A program made the translations under genes and the position numbers. From the NCBI RefSeq assembly GCF_007665395.1, contig NZ_VDND01000004.1, positions 124,001-188,000 of the forward strand: a stretch of DNA of 64,000 nucleotides, read 5' to 3'. The notes under the pieces are model-generated. The model made no database searches, had not been told where the DNA came from, and saw only the letters and a program-made list of their open reading frames with translations. How positions within the stretch are numbered: position 1 is the first letter of the stretch; every line of letters starts with the position of its first letter. Source of the stretch: Pseudomonas oryzihabitans. Lineage in GTDB: Bacteria > Pseudomonadota > Gammaproteobacteria > Pseudomonadales > Pseudomonadaceae. Shown here in pieces: positions 9,502 to 22,369 of this stretch.

Positions 9502-10245
9502 TCAGTGACCGCGGCGTTGCTGCAGCAACAGATTCTTGAAGCCGCTGCCGGCGAGCTGCTTCTGCGCCTGGGTCAACTGGTCGCGATCGCTGTAGGGGCC
9601 GACCAGTACCCGGTACCAGGTGTCGTCCTTGACCTTGCCCGACTCCACCCGCACGTCCTGGCCGAGCATGATGATCTGGGCACGCACCCGGTCGGCATCG
9701 GCTTGGGTGCGGAAGGATCCGGCCTGGAGGAAGAACAGCGTCACCGGCGGCTGGGCCTTGGTGGTGGCTTCCTTGGGCGGCGTGGCGGCGGGTTGGCCCG
9801 GCGCGGTCGCGGTCGCGGGCGTGGCCGGCGTCGCGGTCGCTGGCTGGCCGGGTTGCGCCGGGGTCGCGGCGGCATCCGGTTTGCCCGGGGTGGTCGGCTT
9901 GGCGGCCGGATTGCGCGGCACGGCGTCCGGCGGCACGATCACCTCGGATTCGGGCAGCAGGGTATAGAAGTCGTACTTGGGTTTGATCGGCGTGGGCGGC
10001 GTGCCTTCGGTCTTGCCGGCGCTGGTCGACGGCTTGCCATTGCCCGCCGCGGCCGCCGGACGACCTTCTTCCGGCTTGGCGCGCTGCACCGCCTTGTTGC
10101 CCGGTTCGAGCTTCATCAGGAACACCACGAAGGCCCCGATGGCCAGACCCGACGCGAGCCAGACCCAGCCGGGCAGGGGCTGCTTCTTGGGAGCCGAGGT
10201 GTTGCGACTGGCGCCGCGCTTGGGTGGGGCTTTCTTGGTGGCCAT
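9502..10245 (-). CDS. SPOR domain protein (FtsN-like)
   Basis: The 247-residue bitopic protein has a short Lys/Arg-rich cytoplasmic N-terminus, one membrane helix (about 25-44, WVWLASGLAIGAFVVFLM), a long Ala/Pro/Thr-rich periplasmic linker and a C-terminal SPOR domain (about 165-243, beginning TLFFLQAGSFRTQADADR). SPOR domains bind denuded glycan strands at the division septum, so a role in cell division or wall remodelling, like FtsN, is likely. The position between hslV and argS is the FtsN-like locus of pseudomonads (PA5052 in PAO1, from memory). The linker is low-complexity, so alignments there would be unreliable. Confidence 0.82.
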   Translation of the reverse strand: MATKKAPPKRGASRNTSAPKKQPLPGWVWLASGLAIGAFVVFLMKLEPGNKAVQRAKPEEGRPAAAAGNGKPSTSAGKTEGTPPTPIKPKYDFYTLLPESEVIVPPDAVPRNPAAKPTTPGKPDAAATPAQPGQPATATPATPATATAPGQPAATPPKEATTKAQPPVTLFFLQAGSFRTQADADRVRAQIIMLGQDVRVESGKVKDDTWYRVLVGPYSDRDQLTQAQKQLAGSGFKNLLLQQRRGH

Positions 10246-10263
10246 CTGGCGGTGATCCGTCTC

Positions 10264-12021
10264 TTACATGCGTTCCAGGGTGTGCAGGCCGAGCAGTTCC
10301 AGACCCTGCTTGAGGGTGCGCCCGGTGAGGGCGGCCAGCCGCAGGCGGCTCTGGCGCAGCTCGGGGTCCTCGGCGGTCAGGATCGGGCAATTCTCGTAGA
10401 AGCTGGAGAACAGGCCGGCCAGGTCGTAGAGGTAGCTGCACAGCAGGTGCGGGGTGCCCTTGTCGGCGACGCTGGCGAGGATCTCGCCGAACTGTGCCAG
10501 CCGCCCGCCGAGGCCCTGCTCCTGGGGGGCGTCCAGGCGGATGCTGCCCTCGGGCTCGGTCTGCCCGGCCTTGCGCAGCACGCTGGCGACCCGGGTGTAG
10601 GCGTACAGCAGGTAGGGCGCGGTGTTGCCTTCGAAGCTGAGCATCTGCTCGAAGTTGAAGCTGTAGTCGCTGGTGCGGTGCTTGGAGAGGTCGGCGTACT
10701 TGACCGAGGCGATGCCCACCACGCGGCCGATGTGGCGCAGCTCCTCTTCGCTGAAGGGCGTTTCGCCACGCTCGGCGCGTCCGGCATTGCGCTCCTTGAC
10801 CAGCTGGTAGGCGCGTTCCTCGGCTTCGTCGAGCAGGTCGACCAGCTTGACGGTGCCACCGTCACGGGTCTTGAACGGGCGGCCATCGGCGCCGTTCATG
10901 GTGCCGAAGCCCATGTGCTCGAGGTCCATGGCCGGATCGACGAAGCCGGCGCGGCGCGCCACCTCGAAGGCCATCTGGAAGTGCAGGGCCTGGCGCTGGT
11001 CGACGAAGTACAGCGCCCGATCGGCGTGCAGCTGGCGGCTGCGGTAGCGCATGGCGGCCAGGTCGGTGGTGGAATAGAGGTAGCCGCCACCGGCCTTCTG
11101 CACGATCACCGGCAGCGGATTGCCCTCGGCGTTCTTGAATTCGTCGAGGAAGACGCAGCGGGCGCCATCGCTCTCGGTGAGCAGGCCGGCGGCGTCCAGG
11201 TCGGCCACCACCTGGGCCAGGTCGTCGTTGTAGGCACTCTCGCCCTTGACGTCGGCCGGGGTCAGCTTGACGTTGAGGCGGTCGTAGACCTCCTGGCAGT
11301 GGGACAGCGAGACGGCGTTGAAGCGCTCCCAGAGCCGCAGGCAGTGGGCATCGCCCGCCTGCAGCGCCACCACCAGTTCGCGAGCGCGGGCGGCGAACTC
11401 CGGCGAGGCGTCGAAGCGGCCCTTGGCGGCGCGATAGAACACCTCGAGATCGGCCAGCTCGCCCTCGGCGGCCTGGGGCTGCTCTTCCATGTAGGCCAGC
11501 AGCATGCCGAACTGGGTACCCCAGTCACCGACGTGGTTCTGGCGGATCACCTCGTCGCCGAGGAATTCCAGCACCCGCGCTACCGCATCGCCGATGATGG
11601 TGGATCTCAGGTGGCCGACGTGCATCTCCTTGGCCAGGTTCGGCGAGGAGAGGTCCACCACCACGCGCTGGCGGGGGTCGTGCTGGGGCACCCCCAGGTG
11701 CGCATCGGCGAAGGCCGCATCCAGCCGCGCGGCCAGCTGCGCGTGATTCTGGAAGAAGTTGAGAAAGCCGGGGCCGGCGATCTCCACCTTGCTCACCGCC
11801 GGATCGGCGGGGAGGGCGGCCAGCAGCTTCTCGGCCAGGTCGCGCGGCTTGGCCCGCGCCGGCTTGGCCAGCAGCAGGGCGACGTTGCTGGCGAAGTCGC
11901 CATGGCTCTTGTCCTTGGTGTTCTCGACCTGGATGGCCGGGGCGACGTCGGCCGGCAGGGTGCCGTCGGCGATCAGGCGGTCGAGGGCGTGCTGGATGAG
12001 CTGGCGGATGCTGTCTTTCAT
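10264..12021 (-). CDS. argS: Arginyl-tRNA synthetase
   Basis: The 585-residue class I synthetase charges tRNA-Arg. The order is an N-terminal Add-1 domain (about 1-100), a catalytic domain with the HIGH-type motif HVGHLRS, and a C-terminal DALR anticodon-binding domain (about 470-585) ending in GLHTLERM. The KMSK lysine motif is degenerate (FKTRDGG region), which is normal for many ArgRS. A sigma-70 promoter lies about 50 bp upstream. The FtsN-like gene follows after 18 bp and may be cotranscribed. Confidence 0.97.
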   Translation of the reverse strand: MKDSIRQLIQHALDRLIADGTLPADVAPAIQVENTKDKSHGDFASNVALLLAKPARAKPRDLAEKLLAALPADPAVSKVEIAGPGFLNFFQNHAQLAARLDAAFADAHLGVPQHDPRQRVVVDLSSPNLAKEMHVGHLRSTIIGDAVARVLEFLGDEVIRQNHVGDWGTQFGMLLAYMEEQPQAAEGELADLEVFYRAAKGRFDASPEFAARARELVVALQAGDAHCLRLWERFNAVSLSHCQEVYDRLNVKLTPADVKGESAYNDDLAQVVADLDAAGLLTESDGARCVFLDEFKNAEGNPLPVIVQKAGGGYLYSTTDLAAMRYRSRQLHADRALYFVDQRQALHFQMAFEVARRAGFVDPAMDLEHMGFGTMNGADGRPFKTRDGGTVKLVDLLDEAEERAYQLVKERNAGRAERGETPFSEEELRHIGRVVGIASVKYADLSKHRTSDYSFNFEQMLSFEGNTAPYLLYAYTRVASVLRKAGQTEPEGSIRLDAPQEQGLGGRLAQFGEILASVADKGTPHLLCSYLYDLAGLFSSFYENCPILTAEDPELRQSRLRLAALTGRTLKQGLELLGLHTLERM

Positions 12022-12072
12022 GGTCGTTGGCCTTCGGCGTGCGCCGAGCGCGCACTGCGATGAAAACCCGGC

Positions 12073-12101
12073 ATTATCCGTGGCCGGCCCGGCCTTGCCA
12101 A
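12073..12101 (-). promoter_or_regulatory. Sigma-70 promoter of argS
   Basis: On the minus strand TTGGCA (12101-12096) and GATAAT (12078-12073) are separated by exactly 17 bp. The -10 element lies 51 bp before the argS ATG, in the 96-bp gap between priA and argS. Confidence 0.7.
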
Positions 12102-12117
12102 TGGTAAGCCTGTGCCA

Positions 12118-14331
<2,214 letters not shown>

Positions 14332-14387
14332 GGCAAGACTCGCAGGAGGAAAGCCCGATGGTAGCAGACGGGCGGCGTGGGGGTCGC

Positions 14388-14415
14388 TTGCACGTCCTAG
14401 CCGCTCTGGTATGAT
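14388..14415 (+). promoter_or_regulatory. Sigma-70 promoter of rpmE
   Basis: TTGCAC at 14388-14393 and TATGAT at 14410-14415 are separated by 16 bp, about 73 bp ahead of the rpmE ATG. This is a strong promoter by sequence, as expected for a ribosomal protein gene. Confidence 0.75.
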
Positions 14416-14488
14416 TTGCAGCCCAAATCTGTGCGGTATCCGGCAATGGCGCCGGGTGGCGGCACAGCTAGACCCCGAGGATAGCCCC

Positions 14489-14704
14489 ATGAAAGCCGAT
14501 ATCCATCCCCAGTACGATGCCATCGAAGCTACCTGCAGCTGCGGCAACGTCATCAAGACCCGCTCGACCCTGAGCAAGAACATTCACCTGGACGTCTGCT
14601 CCGAATGCCACCCGTTCTACACCGGCAAGCAGAAGGTCCTGGACGCTGGCGGCCGTATCGATCGCTTCAAGCAGCGCTTCGGCGTGTTCGGCAGCAGCAA
14701 GTAA
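14489..14704 (+). CDS. rpmE: 50S ribosomal protein L31 (zinc-binding type)
   Basis: The 71-residue product is L31, at the subunit interface (bridge B1b). It is the C+ (zinc-binding) paralogue, with Cys16, Cys18, Cys37 and Cys40 visible in TCSCGN and VCSECH. In zinc starvation this form is usually replaced by a C- paralogue, which I do not see in this window. The start is ATG at 14489 with a CCGAGG-like Shine-Dalgarno. The downstream nuclease gene starts on the last base of the rpmE stop codon. Confidence 0.96.
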   Translation: MKADIHPQYDAIEATCSCGNVIKTRSTLSKNIHLDVCSECHPFYTGKQKVLDAGGRIDRFKQRFGVFGSSK

Positions 14705-15531
14705 TGCGCTGCCGTCGGCCATCTCCGCATGGCTCGACACTGAAGAAGGCGTCCCTCTGGGGCGCCTTTTTCGTTTGGGCGCTGGGTGGCGCGTCCCTCG
14801 CCCTCGCCGAGGAATGCCCGCTGCTACCGGACGGACAGGAGGTGACGGTCCGCCAGGTGGTGGATGGCGACACCCTGCGGCTGGTCGATGGCCGTTCCGT
14901 GCGCCTGATCGGCGTCAATGCCCCGGAGCTGGGCAAATCCGGCGGTACCGCCCAGCCCTTTGCCGAAGCGGCCCGCCGGCGTCTGCAGGCGCTGGTCGAG
15001 GCCAGTGGCGAGCGCCTGCGGCTGGTGCCGGGACGCGAGGCGACCGACCACTACGGGCGGACCCTGGCCCATCTCTATGATCGCCAGGGCAGCAACCTGG
15101 AAGCCCGCCTGATCGCCGAAGGACTCGGCTATGCGGTGGCCATCGCGCCCAACACCCGGTTGGCCAACTGCCAGGCGGCGGCGGAGCGCCAGGCCCGCCA
15201 GGCGCGACTCGGCCTCTGGAAGCAGGATCCGACCATTGCCGCCAGCGCCATCCGGGACGGTGGGTTCGCCCTGGTCCAGGGCCGTCTGCAGAGCGTGGAG
15301 CGCAATCGCGGTGGCCTCTGGCTGCAGTTCGACGGCGAGCTGGTGGTCAATGTACCGAGCCGCTTCGTAGATGCCTTCGACGAGCTGCCGTTGCCGCAAT
15401 GGATAGGTCGCACGCTCGAGGCGCGGGGCTGGATTTCCGATCGCAGCAGGCGCAAGGAACCCGGTCGGGCGCGTTGGCAGATGACCCTGAGCGACCCCCA
15501 TATGCTGGGTCTGAAGGTTGAATCGTTTTAG
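14704..15531 (+). CDS. Exported thermonuclease-family (SNase) protein
   Basis: The 275-residue protein has a probable signal peptide or N-terminal anchor (LWGAFFVWALGGASLALA, cut near residue 35) followed by a staphylococcal-nuclease domain at about 45-165. The active-site pattern is present: VVDGDTLRL, VRLIGVNAPE, and REATDHYGRTLAHLY. Secreted SNases cleave DNA and RNA with Ca2+. The last 100 residues form a second, less familiar domain. It starts on the rpmE stop (TAATG), so it is probably translationally coupled. An internal start after the short basic lead cannot be excluded. Confidence 0.82.
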   Translation: MRCRRPSPHGSTLKKASLWGAFFVWALGGASLALAEECPLLPDGQEVTVRQVVDGDTLRLVDGRSVRLIGVNAPELGKSGGTAQPFAEAARRRLQALVEASGERLRLVPGREATDHYGRTLAHLYDRQGSNLEARLIAEGLGYAVAIAPNTRLANCQAAAERQARQARLGLWKQDPTIAASAIRDGGFALVQGRLQSVERNRGGLWLQFDGELVVNVPSRFVDAFDELPLPQWIGRTLEARGWISDRSRRKEPGRARWQMTLSDPHMLGLKVESF

Positions 15532-15575
15532 CCGAAAGTCGTATTGCGATTGATTTCAGGCATATGGCCGATTGC

Positions 15576-15604
15576 TTGTGGCACCTTGAGTCTTTGCGTA
15601 TTCT
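15576..15604 (+). promoter_or_regulatory. Probable sigma-70 promoter of maeB
   Basis: TTGTGG at 15576-15581 and TATTCT at 15599-15604 are separated by 17 bp, about 40 bp before the maeB ATG, in a 112-bp intergenic gap. Confidence 0.5.
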
Positions 15605-15643
15605 CGCCCGACCCAAGACCCACACCACGCGGATATACCAATA

Positions 15644-16912
15644 ATGTCTGATCTCAAAACCGCTGCCCTCGAATACCATGCTCAGCCGCGCCCCGGCAAA
15701 CTCAGCGTCGAGCTGACCAAGCCCACCGCCACCGCCCGTGACCTGTCCCTGGCCTACAGCCCGGGTGTCGCCGAACCGGTCCGCGAGATCGGCCGCGATC
15801 CCGAACTGGCCTACCGCTACACCGGCAAGGGCAACCTGGTCGCCGTGATTTCCGATGGCACCGCCATCCTCGGCCTGGGCAACCTCGGCCCGCTGGCCTC
15901 CAAGCCGGTGATGGAAGGCAAGGGCGTGCTGTTCAAGCGCTTCGCCGGTGTGGACGTCTTCGACATCGAGGTGGAAGCCGAGAGCCCCCAGGCCTTCATC
16001 GATACCGTCAAGCGCATCTCCATCACCTTCGGCGGCATCAACCTGGAAGACATCAAGGCCCCCGAGTGCTTCGAGATCGAGCGCGCCCTGATCGAGCAGT
16101 GCGACATCCCGGTCTTCCATGACGACCAGCACGGTACCGCCATCGTCACCGCCGCGGGCATGCTCAACGCCCTGGAAATCGCCGGCAAGCGCCTGGAAGA
16201 CGCCAAGATCGTCTGCCTGGGTGCCGGTGCCGCCGCCATCTCCTGCATGCGCCTGCTGGCCAGCATGGGCGCCAAGGTCGAGAACATCTACATGATCGAC
16301 CGTCAGGGCGTGGTCCACAGCGGCCGCAACGACCTGAACCAGTACAAGGCGGCCTTCGCCACCGAGACCAGCAAGCGCACCCTGGACGATGCCCTCGACG
16401 GCGCCGATGTGTTCGTCGGCCTGTCCGGCCCCAACCTGCTGTCGGCCGAAGGCCTCAAGCGCATGGCGGCCAACCCCATCGTCTTCGCCTGCTCCAACCC
16501 GGATCCGGAAATCACCCCCGAGCTGGCCCACGCCACCCGTGACGACGTGATCATGGCCACCGGTCGTTCCGACTACCCGAACCAGGTCAACAACGTCCTC
16601 GGCTTCCCCTTCATCTTCCGCGGTGCCCTGGACGTGCGCGCCCGGGTCATCAACGAAGAGATGAAGATCGCCGCTGCCCTGGCGCTGCGTGACCTGGCCA
16701 AGCTGCCGGTACCCCAGGAAGTCTGCGAGGCCTATCAGGTCGACAGCCTGAGCTTCGGCCGCGAGTACATCATCCCCAAGCCGATGGACGCGCGCCTGAT
16801 CACCCTGGTTTCCGACGCCGTGGCCAAGGCCGCCATCGAGACCGGCGTGGCCACCTTGCCCTACCCGGCGAACTATCCGCTGAAGTCGGTGGACGACGTC
16901 TTCGCCAAGTAA
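15644..16912 (+). CDS. maeB: NADP-dependent malic enzyme (short form)
   Basis: The 422-residue enzyme oxidatively decarboxylates malate to pyruvate, giving NADPH. The N-terminal malic domain (about 20-150, [14 protein letters not shown] and [19 protein letters not shown]) and the NAD(P)-binding domain (about 160-400, [15 protein letters not shown]) are complete. It ends before the phosphotransacetylase-like C-terminal domain found in the approximately 760-residue E. coli MaeB. This short form is usual in pseudomonads. A terminator follows immediately. Confidence 0.92.
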   Translation: MSDLKTAALEYHAQPRPGKLSVELTKPTATARDLSLAYSPGVAEPVREIGRDPELAYRYTGKGNLVAVISDGTAILGLGNLGPLASKPVMEGKGVLFKRFAGVDVFDIEVEAESPQAFIDTVKRISITFGGINLEDIKAPECFEIERALIEQCDIPVFHDDQHGTAIVTAAGMLNALEIAGKRLEDAKIVCLGAGAAAISCMRLLASMGAKVENIYMIDRQGVVHSGRNDLNQYKAAFATETSKRTLDDALDGADVFVGLSGPNLLSAEGLKRMAANPIVFACSNPDPEITPELAHATRDDVIMATGRSDYPNQVNNVLGFPFIFRGALDVRARVINEEMKIAAALALRDLAKLPVPQEVCEAYQVDSLSFGREYIIPKPMDARLITLVSDAVAKAAIETGVATLPYPANYPLKSVDDVFAK

Positions 16913-16922
16913 GACCCGCCCA

Positions 16923-16954
16923 ATAAAAAACCCCGCCTCGGCGGGGTTTTTTAT
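16923..16954. terminator. Bidirectional rho-independent terminator between maeB and ponA
   Basis: AAAAAACCCCGCC / GGCGGGGTTTTTT is a strong stem with a 2-nt (TC) loop, preceded by A's and followed by T's. It can end maeB (plus) and mrcA (minus), which converge here. Confidence 0.9.
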
Positions 16955-16963
16955 GGCCTGGAA

Positions 16964-19387
16964 TCAGAAGATATCCATGGGCACGGTTTCGCTGGAAGGC
17001 AGCGGGGTGCCGGGCGCCACGCCGGGCGGGAGCTCGTCCAGGCTGGGCGGGGTGTCCTCGCTCTTGAACAGCTCGAAGTAGGCGTTGGGCGTGCCGGGAG
17101 GCGCCGCGCGACCGGTGGTGGGGTCGACCCGGATGGACACGATGCCGTCCGGTTCCTTGAGCTGGTGCGGCGGCTTGTCCTTGAGCGCCGCGCCCATGTA
17201 GCTCATCCAGATCGGCAGGGCGACGGTGCCACCGAATTCCTGGCGGCCCAGGGTATCGGGCTGGTCGAAACCGGCCCAGACCGTGGTCACGTAGTCGCCG
17301 TTGTAGCCGGAGAACCAGGTGTCCTTGGACTCGTTGGTGGTACCGGTCTTGCCGGCCAGGTCGTTGCGGCCCAGCTCCAGAGCCTTGCGCCCGGTGCCGC
17401 GCTTGATCACGTCCTGCAGCATGCTGTTCATGATGAAGGCGTTGCGCGGGTCGATGACCTGGGGCGCGAACACCGGCGCCGGATTGGCCGGGTCGGCGGA
17501 CGCGGTGTCGGCGGCAGGGGTGACCTCGACGCCCGGGGCGGCCTTGGCCTGGACCTGCTGCGGCACCCGCGGCGCGGCGGCGCGATAGACCACCTTGCCG
17601 TCACGATCGGTCACGTGGTCGACCACGTAGGGCGTCACCTTGTAGCCCTCGTTGGCGAACACCGACCAGCCGGTGGCCACTTCCAATGGCGTCAGGCCCG
17701 GGGTACCGAGGGCCAGGGACAGGTTGCGCGGCAGCTGGTCCCGTTCGAAGCCAAAGCGACTGACGTAGTCCAGCGCATAGTCGATGCCGATGGCCTGCAG
17801 CACCCGGATGGAGACCAGGTTGCGCGAGCGATAGAGCGCCTCGCGCAGGCGGATCGGACCGAGGAAGGTGTTGTTGTCGTTCTTCGGTCGCCAGGCTTCG
17901 TCGGGATTCTCGTCCATGAAGACGATGGGGGCGTCGTTGACCAGGCTGGCCGCGGTGAACCCCTTGTCCAGGGCCGCGCTATAGATGAACGGCTTGAAGC
18001 TGGAACCGGGCTGGCGGCGGGCCTGGGTGGCGCGGTTGTAGTTGCTCTGCTCGAAGGAGAAGCCGCCGATCAGGGCGCGGATGGCGCCATCCTGGGGATC
18101 GAGGGAGACCAGGGCGCTCTGCGCCTTGGGGATCTGCGAGAACTTCAGGCTGCCATCGTCCTGGCGCTGCACCCGGATCAGGTCGCCGACCTTGACCACG
18201 TCGGCCGGGCCGTTCGGCCGCGGGCCCAGGCTGTTGGCGCTGAGGTAGGGGCGGGCCCACTTCATCGACTCCCAGGACACCGCCTCTTCCTTGCCGTCGC
18301 GGGTCAGCACCAGGATGCCGCTCTTCTCCACCTGGGTGACGATGGCGGGATCCTGGCCGCCGACGATGCGCTGCTTCTGGATCAATGCGGTCCATTCGGC
18401 CCGGCTGCGGTTGGGCCATTGCGCCTCGGGACCGCGATAGCCATGGCGGCGGTCGTAGTCGGTCAGGCCGTCACGGACGGCTTCGAAGGCGTCGGTCTGC
18501 AGCCGGCTGTCGATGGTGGTGTACACCTGGTAGCCGTCGGTATAGGCGTCGCCACCATAGCGGCCGACCATTTCCGCCCGCGCCATCTCGGCGATGTAGG
18601 GGGCGTTGAGCTCGGGGATGGCGACGTGGTGATAGGCCTCGAGCGGCTCGGCGATGCCGGCCTGGTAGGCCGCCTGATCGATATATCCGAGCTTGAACAT
18701 GCGTTCGAGAATCCAATTCCGTCTTTCCAGGCTACGCTCAGGATTAGCGACCGGGTTGTAACGCGACGGCGCCTTGGGCAGACCGGCAATCATCGCCATC
18801 TGGGCGATGGTCAGGTCCTTGATGGACTTGCCGTAGTAGACCTGGGCGGCGGCCTCGATACCGTAGGCGCGGTTGCCCAGGTAGATCTTATTGACGTAGA
18901 GCTCGAGGATCTCGTCCTTGCTCAGTTGGCGCTCGATTTGCAGCGCCAGGAGGATCTCGGTGAATTTGCGCGAGAAGCTGCGCTCGCTGGTTAGGAAGTA
19001 GTTCTTGGCGACCTGCATGGTGATGGTACTGCCGCCGGTCTGGATGTGCCCGGTCTTGACCAGCTGGCTCACCGCGCGCGCCAGGCTCTTCACATCCACA
19101 CCATAGTGATTGGCGAAGTTGTCGTCCTCGGCGGAGAGCAGGGCATGGATGAAATCGGGTGGTATCTCGTTGAAACGCAGCGGCGAGCGGCGCATTTCGC
19201 CGAATTCGGCGATGAGTTTGCCATCCGCGCTGTACACCCGCAGGGGGATCTGCAGTTGCACGTTACGCAGGGCATCGATGGAGGGCAGGCTAGGGCTAAG
19301 GTAGAGGAAGGCACCGCTGAGACCCAGCAACAGGCTGCAGATCAGGGCGACCAAAGACCACCAGAAAAATTTCAGAACACGCATCAA
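16964..19387 (-). CDS. mrcA: Penicillin-binding protein 1A (bifunctional transglycosylase/transpeptidase)
   Basis: The 807-residue class A PBP (PonA in pseudomonads) has one N-terminal membrane helix (about 7-30), a GT51 glycosyltransferase domain with SAEDDNFANHYGVD and GGSTITMQVAKNYFL, an OB-fold insertion around 320-420, and a transpeptidase domain with PGSSFKP (SxxK nucleophile), SRN (YRSRNLVS) and KTGTT. It polymerises and crosslinks peptidoglycan in the periplasm. It diverges from pilM, the same arrangement as in P. aeruginosa. Two adjacent ATGs (MMRVL) make the exact start ambiguous by one codon. Confidence 0.95.
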   Translation of the reverse strand: MMRVLKFFWWSLVALICSLLLGLSGAFLYLSPSLPSIDALRNVQLQIPLRVYSADGKLIAEFGEMRRSPLRFNEIPPDFIHALLSAEDDNFANHYGVDVKSLARAVSQLVKTGHIQTGGSTITMQVAKNYFLTSERSFSRKFTEILLALQIERQLSKDEILELYVNKIYLGNRAYGIEAAAQVYYGKSIKDLTIAQMAMIAGLPKAPSRYNPVANPERSLERRNWILERMFKLGYIDQAAYQAGIAEPLEAYHHVAIPELNAPYIAEMARAEMVGRYGGDAYTDGYQVYTTIDSRLQTDAFEAVRDGLTDYDRRHGYRGPEAQWPNRSRAEWTALIQKQRIVGGQDPAIVTQVEKSGILVLTRDGKEEAVSWESMKWARPYLSANSLGPRPNGPADVVKVGDLIRVQRQDDGSLKFSQIPKAQSALVSLDPQDGAIRALIGGFSFEQSNYNRATQARRQPGSSFKPFIYSAALDKGFTAASLVNDAPIVFMDENPDEAWRPKNDNNTFLGPIRLREALYRSRNLVSIRVLQAIGIDYALDYVSRFGFERDQLPRNLSLALGTPGLTPLEVATGWSVFANEGYKVTPYVVDHVTDRDGKVVYRAAAPRVPQQVQAKAAPGVEVTPAADTASADPANPAPVFAPQVIDPRNAFIMNSMLQDVIKRGTGRKALELGRNDLAGKTGTTNESKDTWFSGYNGDYVTTVWAGFDQPDTLGRQEFGGTVALPIWMSYMGAALKDKPPHQLKEPDGIVSIRVDPTTGRAAPPGTPNAYFELFKSEDTPPSLDELPPGVAPGTPLPSSETVPMDIF

Positions 19388-19450
19388 GAGACTTTTCGAA
19401 TGGAAAGAAGGAAAGGGCGACAGGTGACGGTCAGCCTACACGGCGTCGCC

Positions 19451-19456
19451 ATTATA
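19451..19456 (-). promoter_or_regulatory. Candidate -10 element for mrcA
   Basis: On the minus strand this hexamer is a perfect TATAAT, 64 bp from the mrcA start codon. I could not find a matching -35 at 16-18 bp, so the promoter call is weak. Confidence 0.35.
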
Positions 19457-19481
19457 GGCGCGTTTGGCGGTTGGCCGCTAT

Positions 19482-19510
19482 TTGCTCGGGTGTCAAGTCT
19501 GTTATCTAAT
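19482..19510 (+). promoter_or_regulatory. Probable promoter of pilMNOPQ
   Basis: TTGCTC at 19482-19487 and TCTAAT at 19505-19510 are 17 bp apart, about 42 bp ahead of the pilM GTG. It is a reasonable, not strong, match to sigma-70. Confidence 0.45.
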
Positions 19511-19542
19511 GCCCGTCCGCGGAATACCACCGTCGCTCATAG

Positions 19543-20616
<1,074 letters not shown>

Positions 20617-21204
20617 ATGGCCCGCATCAACCTCTTGCCCTGGCGGGAACAGCTGCGCGAAGAAAGGCGCAAGCAGTTCCTGGTCATCCTGGGCGGCATC
20701 TTCGTGCTCTCGTGCGGCGCCGTGTTCCTCGGCGACCAGTACCTGTCCGGCGAGATCGCCCGCCAGGAGGCGCGCAACGCCTTCATCCAGCAGAACATCG
20801 CCCAGCTGGACGTGCGCATCAAGGAAATCAGCGAACTCAAGACCCGCCGCCAGCAGCTGCTGGCGCGGATGAAGATCATCCAGGACCTGCAGGGCAATCG
20901 GCCGGTGATCGGCCATGTCTTCGACCAACTGGTGCGGACCCTGCCGGACGGGGTGTATTTCCGTGAGCTGAAGATGCAGGGCGATACCCTGTCGATCAGT
21001 GGCGAGGCGGAATCCAACAACCGGGTCTCCAACCTGATGCGCAACCTGGACGCCTCGGACTGGTTCGCCTCGCCGACGCTGATCGAGGTGAAGGCGACCA
21101 CCGCCGGGGCGGTGGACCAGGCCAATACCTTCCAGCTCACCGTCAAGCAGACCCAGCCCGGCGCCCCGGCGCCGGCCCCGCTCGCCCAGGGAGTCAAACC
21201 ATGA
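20617..21204 (+). CDS. pilN: Type IV pilus assembly protein PilN
   Basis: The 195-residue bitopic protein begins MARINLLPWRE, the conserved peptide that docks in PilM, followed by a membrane helix at about 22-44 and a periplasmic coiled-coil plus ferredoxin-like domain that pairs with PilO. A Pro/Ala-rich tail ends the protein. It abuts pilM and overlaps pilO by 4 nt. Confidence 0.96.
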   Translation: MARINLLPWREQLREERRKQFLVILGGIFVLSCGAVFLGDQYLSGEIARQEARNAFIQQNIAQLDVRIKEISELKTRRQQLLARMKIIQDLQGNRPVIGHVFDQLVRTLPDGVYFRELKMQGDTLSISGEAESNNRVSNLMRNLDASDWFASPTLIEVKATTAGAVDQANTFQLTVKQTQPGAPAPAPLAQGVKP

Positions 21205-21854
21205 GTCTCGCCGATTCCCTGGCCAGCCTGCGCAAGATCGACATCAACGAACTCAATCTGGAGAACCTGGGCTCCTGGCCCAAGCCGGTCAAGGTCATCG
21301 CCTGCCTGCTGATCGTGCTGGTGGTGCTGCTGCTCGGCTACCAGTTCCACCTCAGCGACATGCAGGCGCAGCTGGACAACCAGCGCACCCAGGAAGAGAC
21401 GCTCAAGCAGCAATACGCCAGCAAGGCCTTCCAGGCCGCCAACCTGGATGCCTACAAGCAGCAGATGGTGGAGATGGAAGAATCCTTCGGCGCGCTGCTG
21501 CGGCAGCTGCCGGGCGACACCGAGGTGCCGGCGCTGCTCGAGGACATCACCCGCACGGGCCTGGGCAGTGGCCTGGAGTTCGAGCAGATCAAGCTCCTCC
21601 CCGAGGTCACCCAGCAGTTCTATGTCGAGTTGCCGATCCAGATCACCGTGGTGGGCAGCTATCATGACCTGGCGACCTTCGTCAGCAGCGTCTCCAGCCT
21701 GCCGCGCATCGTCACCCTGCACGACTTCGACCTCAAGCCGGTGGACGACAAGAACGCCAACGGCAACGGCTCGGTGTCCGGCACCGGTGGCAAGCTGCGC
21801 ATGAACGTGCTGGCCAAGACCTATCGCTACAACGACAAGGGGCTCGGCAAATGA
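21201..21854 (+). CDS. pilO: Type IV pilus assembly protein PilO
   Basis: The 217-residue protein has a cytoplasmic tail of about 30 residues, a single membrane helix (about 31-50, VIACLLIVLVVLLLGYQF), a periplasmic coiled coil and a ferredoxin-like fold. It forms heterodimers with PilN and contacts PilP, aligning the inner-membrane platform with the secretin. It overlaps pilN and pilP by ATGA. Confidence 0.95.
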   Translation: MSLADSLASLRKIDINELNLENLGSWPKPVKVIACLLIVLVVLLLGYQFHLSDMQAQLDNQRTQEETLKQQYASKAFQAANLDAYKQQMVEMEESFGALLRQLPGDTEVPALLEDITRTGLGSGLEFEQIKLLPEVTQQFYVELPIQITVVGSYHDLATFVSSVSSLPRIVTLHDFDLKPVDDKNANGNGSVSGTGGKLRMNVLAKTYRYNDKGLGK

Positions 21855-22369
21855 GAACGCCCCTGTTGCTTTGCCTCCTGACCAGCGTGCTGGTCGGCTG
21901 CGGTTCCAGCGATACCAGCGATCTGCAGGCCTTCATGGACGAAACCCGCGCCAAGCCGCGGGGCTCCATCGAGCCGCTGCCGCAATTTCGCGCCTACGAG
22001 CCCTTCACCTACGCCGCGGCCGCCCTGCGCAGCCCCTTCCAGGCGCCGATCCGCATCGATCCCACGGTACGCCAGCGCGGCACCGGCAACATCAAGCCGG
22101 ACGCGAATCGGCCCAAGCAGTTCCTCGAGGGCTTCAACATCGAGACCTTCAGCATGGTCGGCATCCTGGCCAACGCCAGTGGCCGCTATGCCCTGGTCAA
22201 CGGGGCCGGCGGGGTGCATCGCGTCAAGGTAGGGGACTACCTGGGGCGTAACGACGGGCGCATCACCAAGATTACCGACGGCGAGATCGACGTGATCGAA
22301 ATCGTCCCGGATGGCGAGGGTGGCTGGCTGGAACGGCCGCGCACCATCACCTTGAAGGAAAAGACTTAA
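21851..22369 (+). CDS. pilP: Type IV pilus lipoprotein PilP
   Basis: The 172-residue lipoprotein has a signal peptide ending in the lipobox LVGC with acylated Cys17. Its N-terminal disordered region binds PilNO, and its C-terminal beta-domain (about 85-165, FNIETFSMVGILANASGRYALV) binds the N0/N1 part of PilQ. It overlaps pilO by 4 nt, and its last base is the first base of the pilQ ATG. Confidence 0.95.
   Translation: MRTPLLLCLLTSVLVGCGSSDTSDLQAFMDETRAKPRGSIEPLPQFRAYEPFTYAAAALRSPFQAPIRIDPTVRQRGTGNIKPDANRPKQFLEGFNIETFSMVGILANASGRYALVNGAGGVHRVKVGDYLGRNDGRITKITDGEIDVIEIVPDGEGGWLERPRTITLKEKT

Noticed and set aside
10264..12021. Missing KMSK motif in ArgS as a sign of inactivity
   Set aside because: A degenerate KMSK is normal in most bacterial arginyl-tRNA synthetases.
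8980..12063. 1027-codon open frame on the plus strand opposite hslV, the SPOR gene and argS
   Set aside because: It crosses three well-identified genes and intergenic DNA on the other strand. It has no recognisable motif.
14332..14583. Upstream extension of priA
   Set aside because: It runs over the rpmE promoter and the start of rpmE. The GTG start at 14331 gives the expected protein length.
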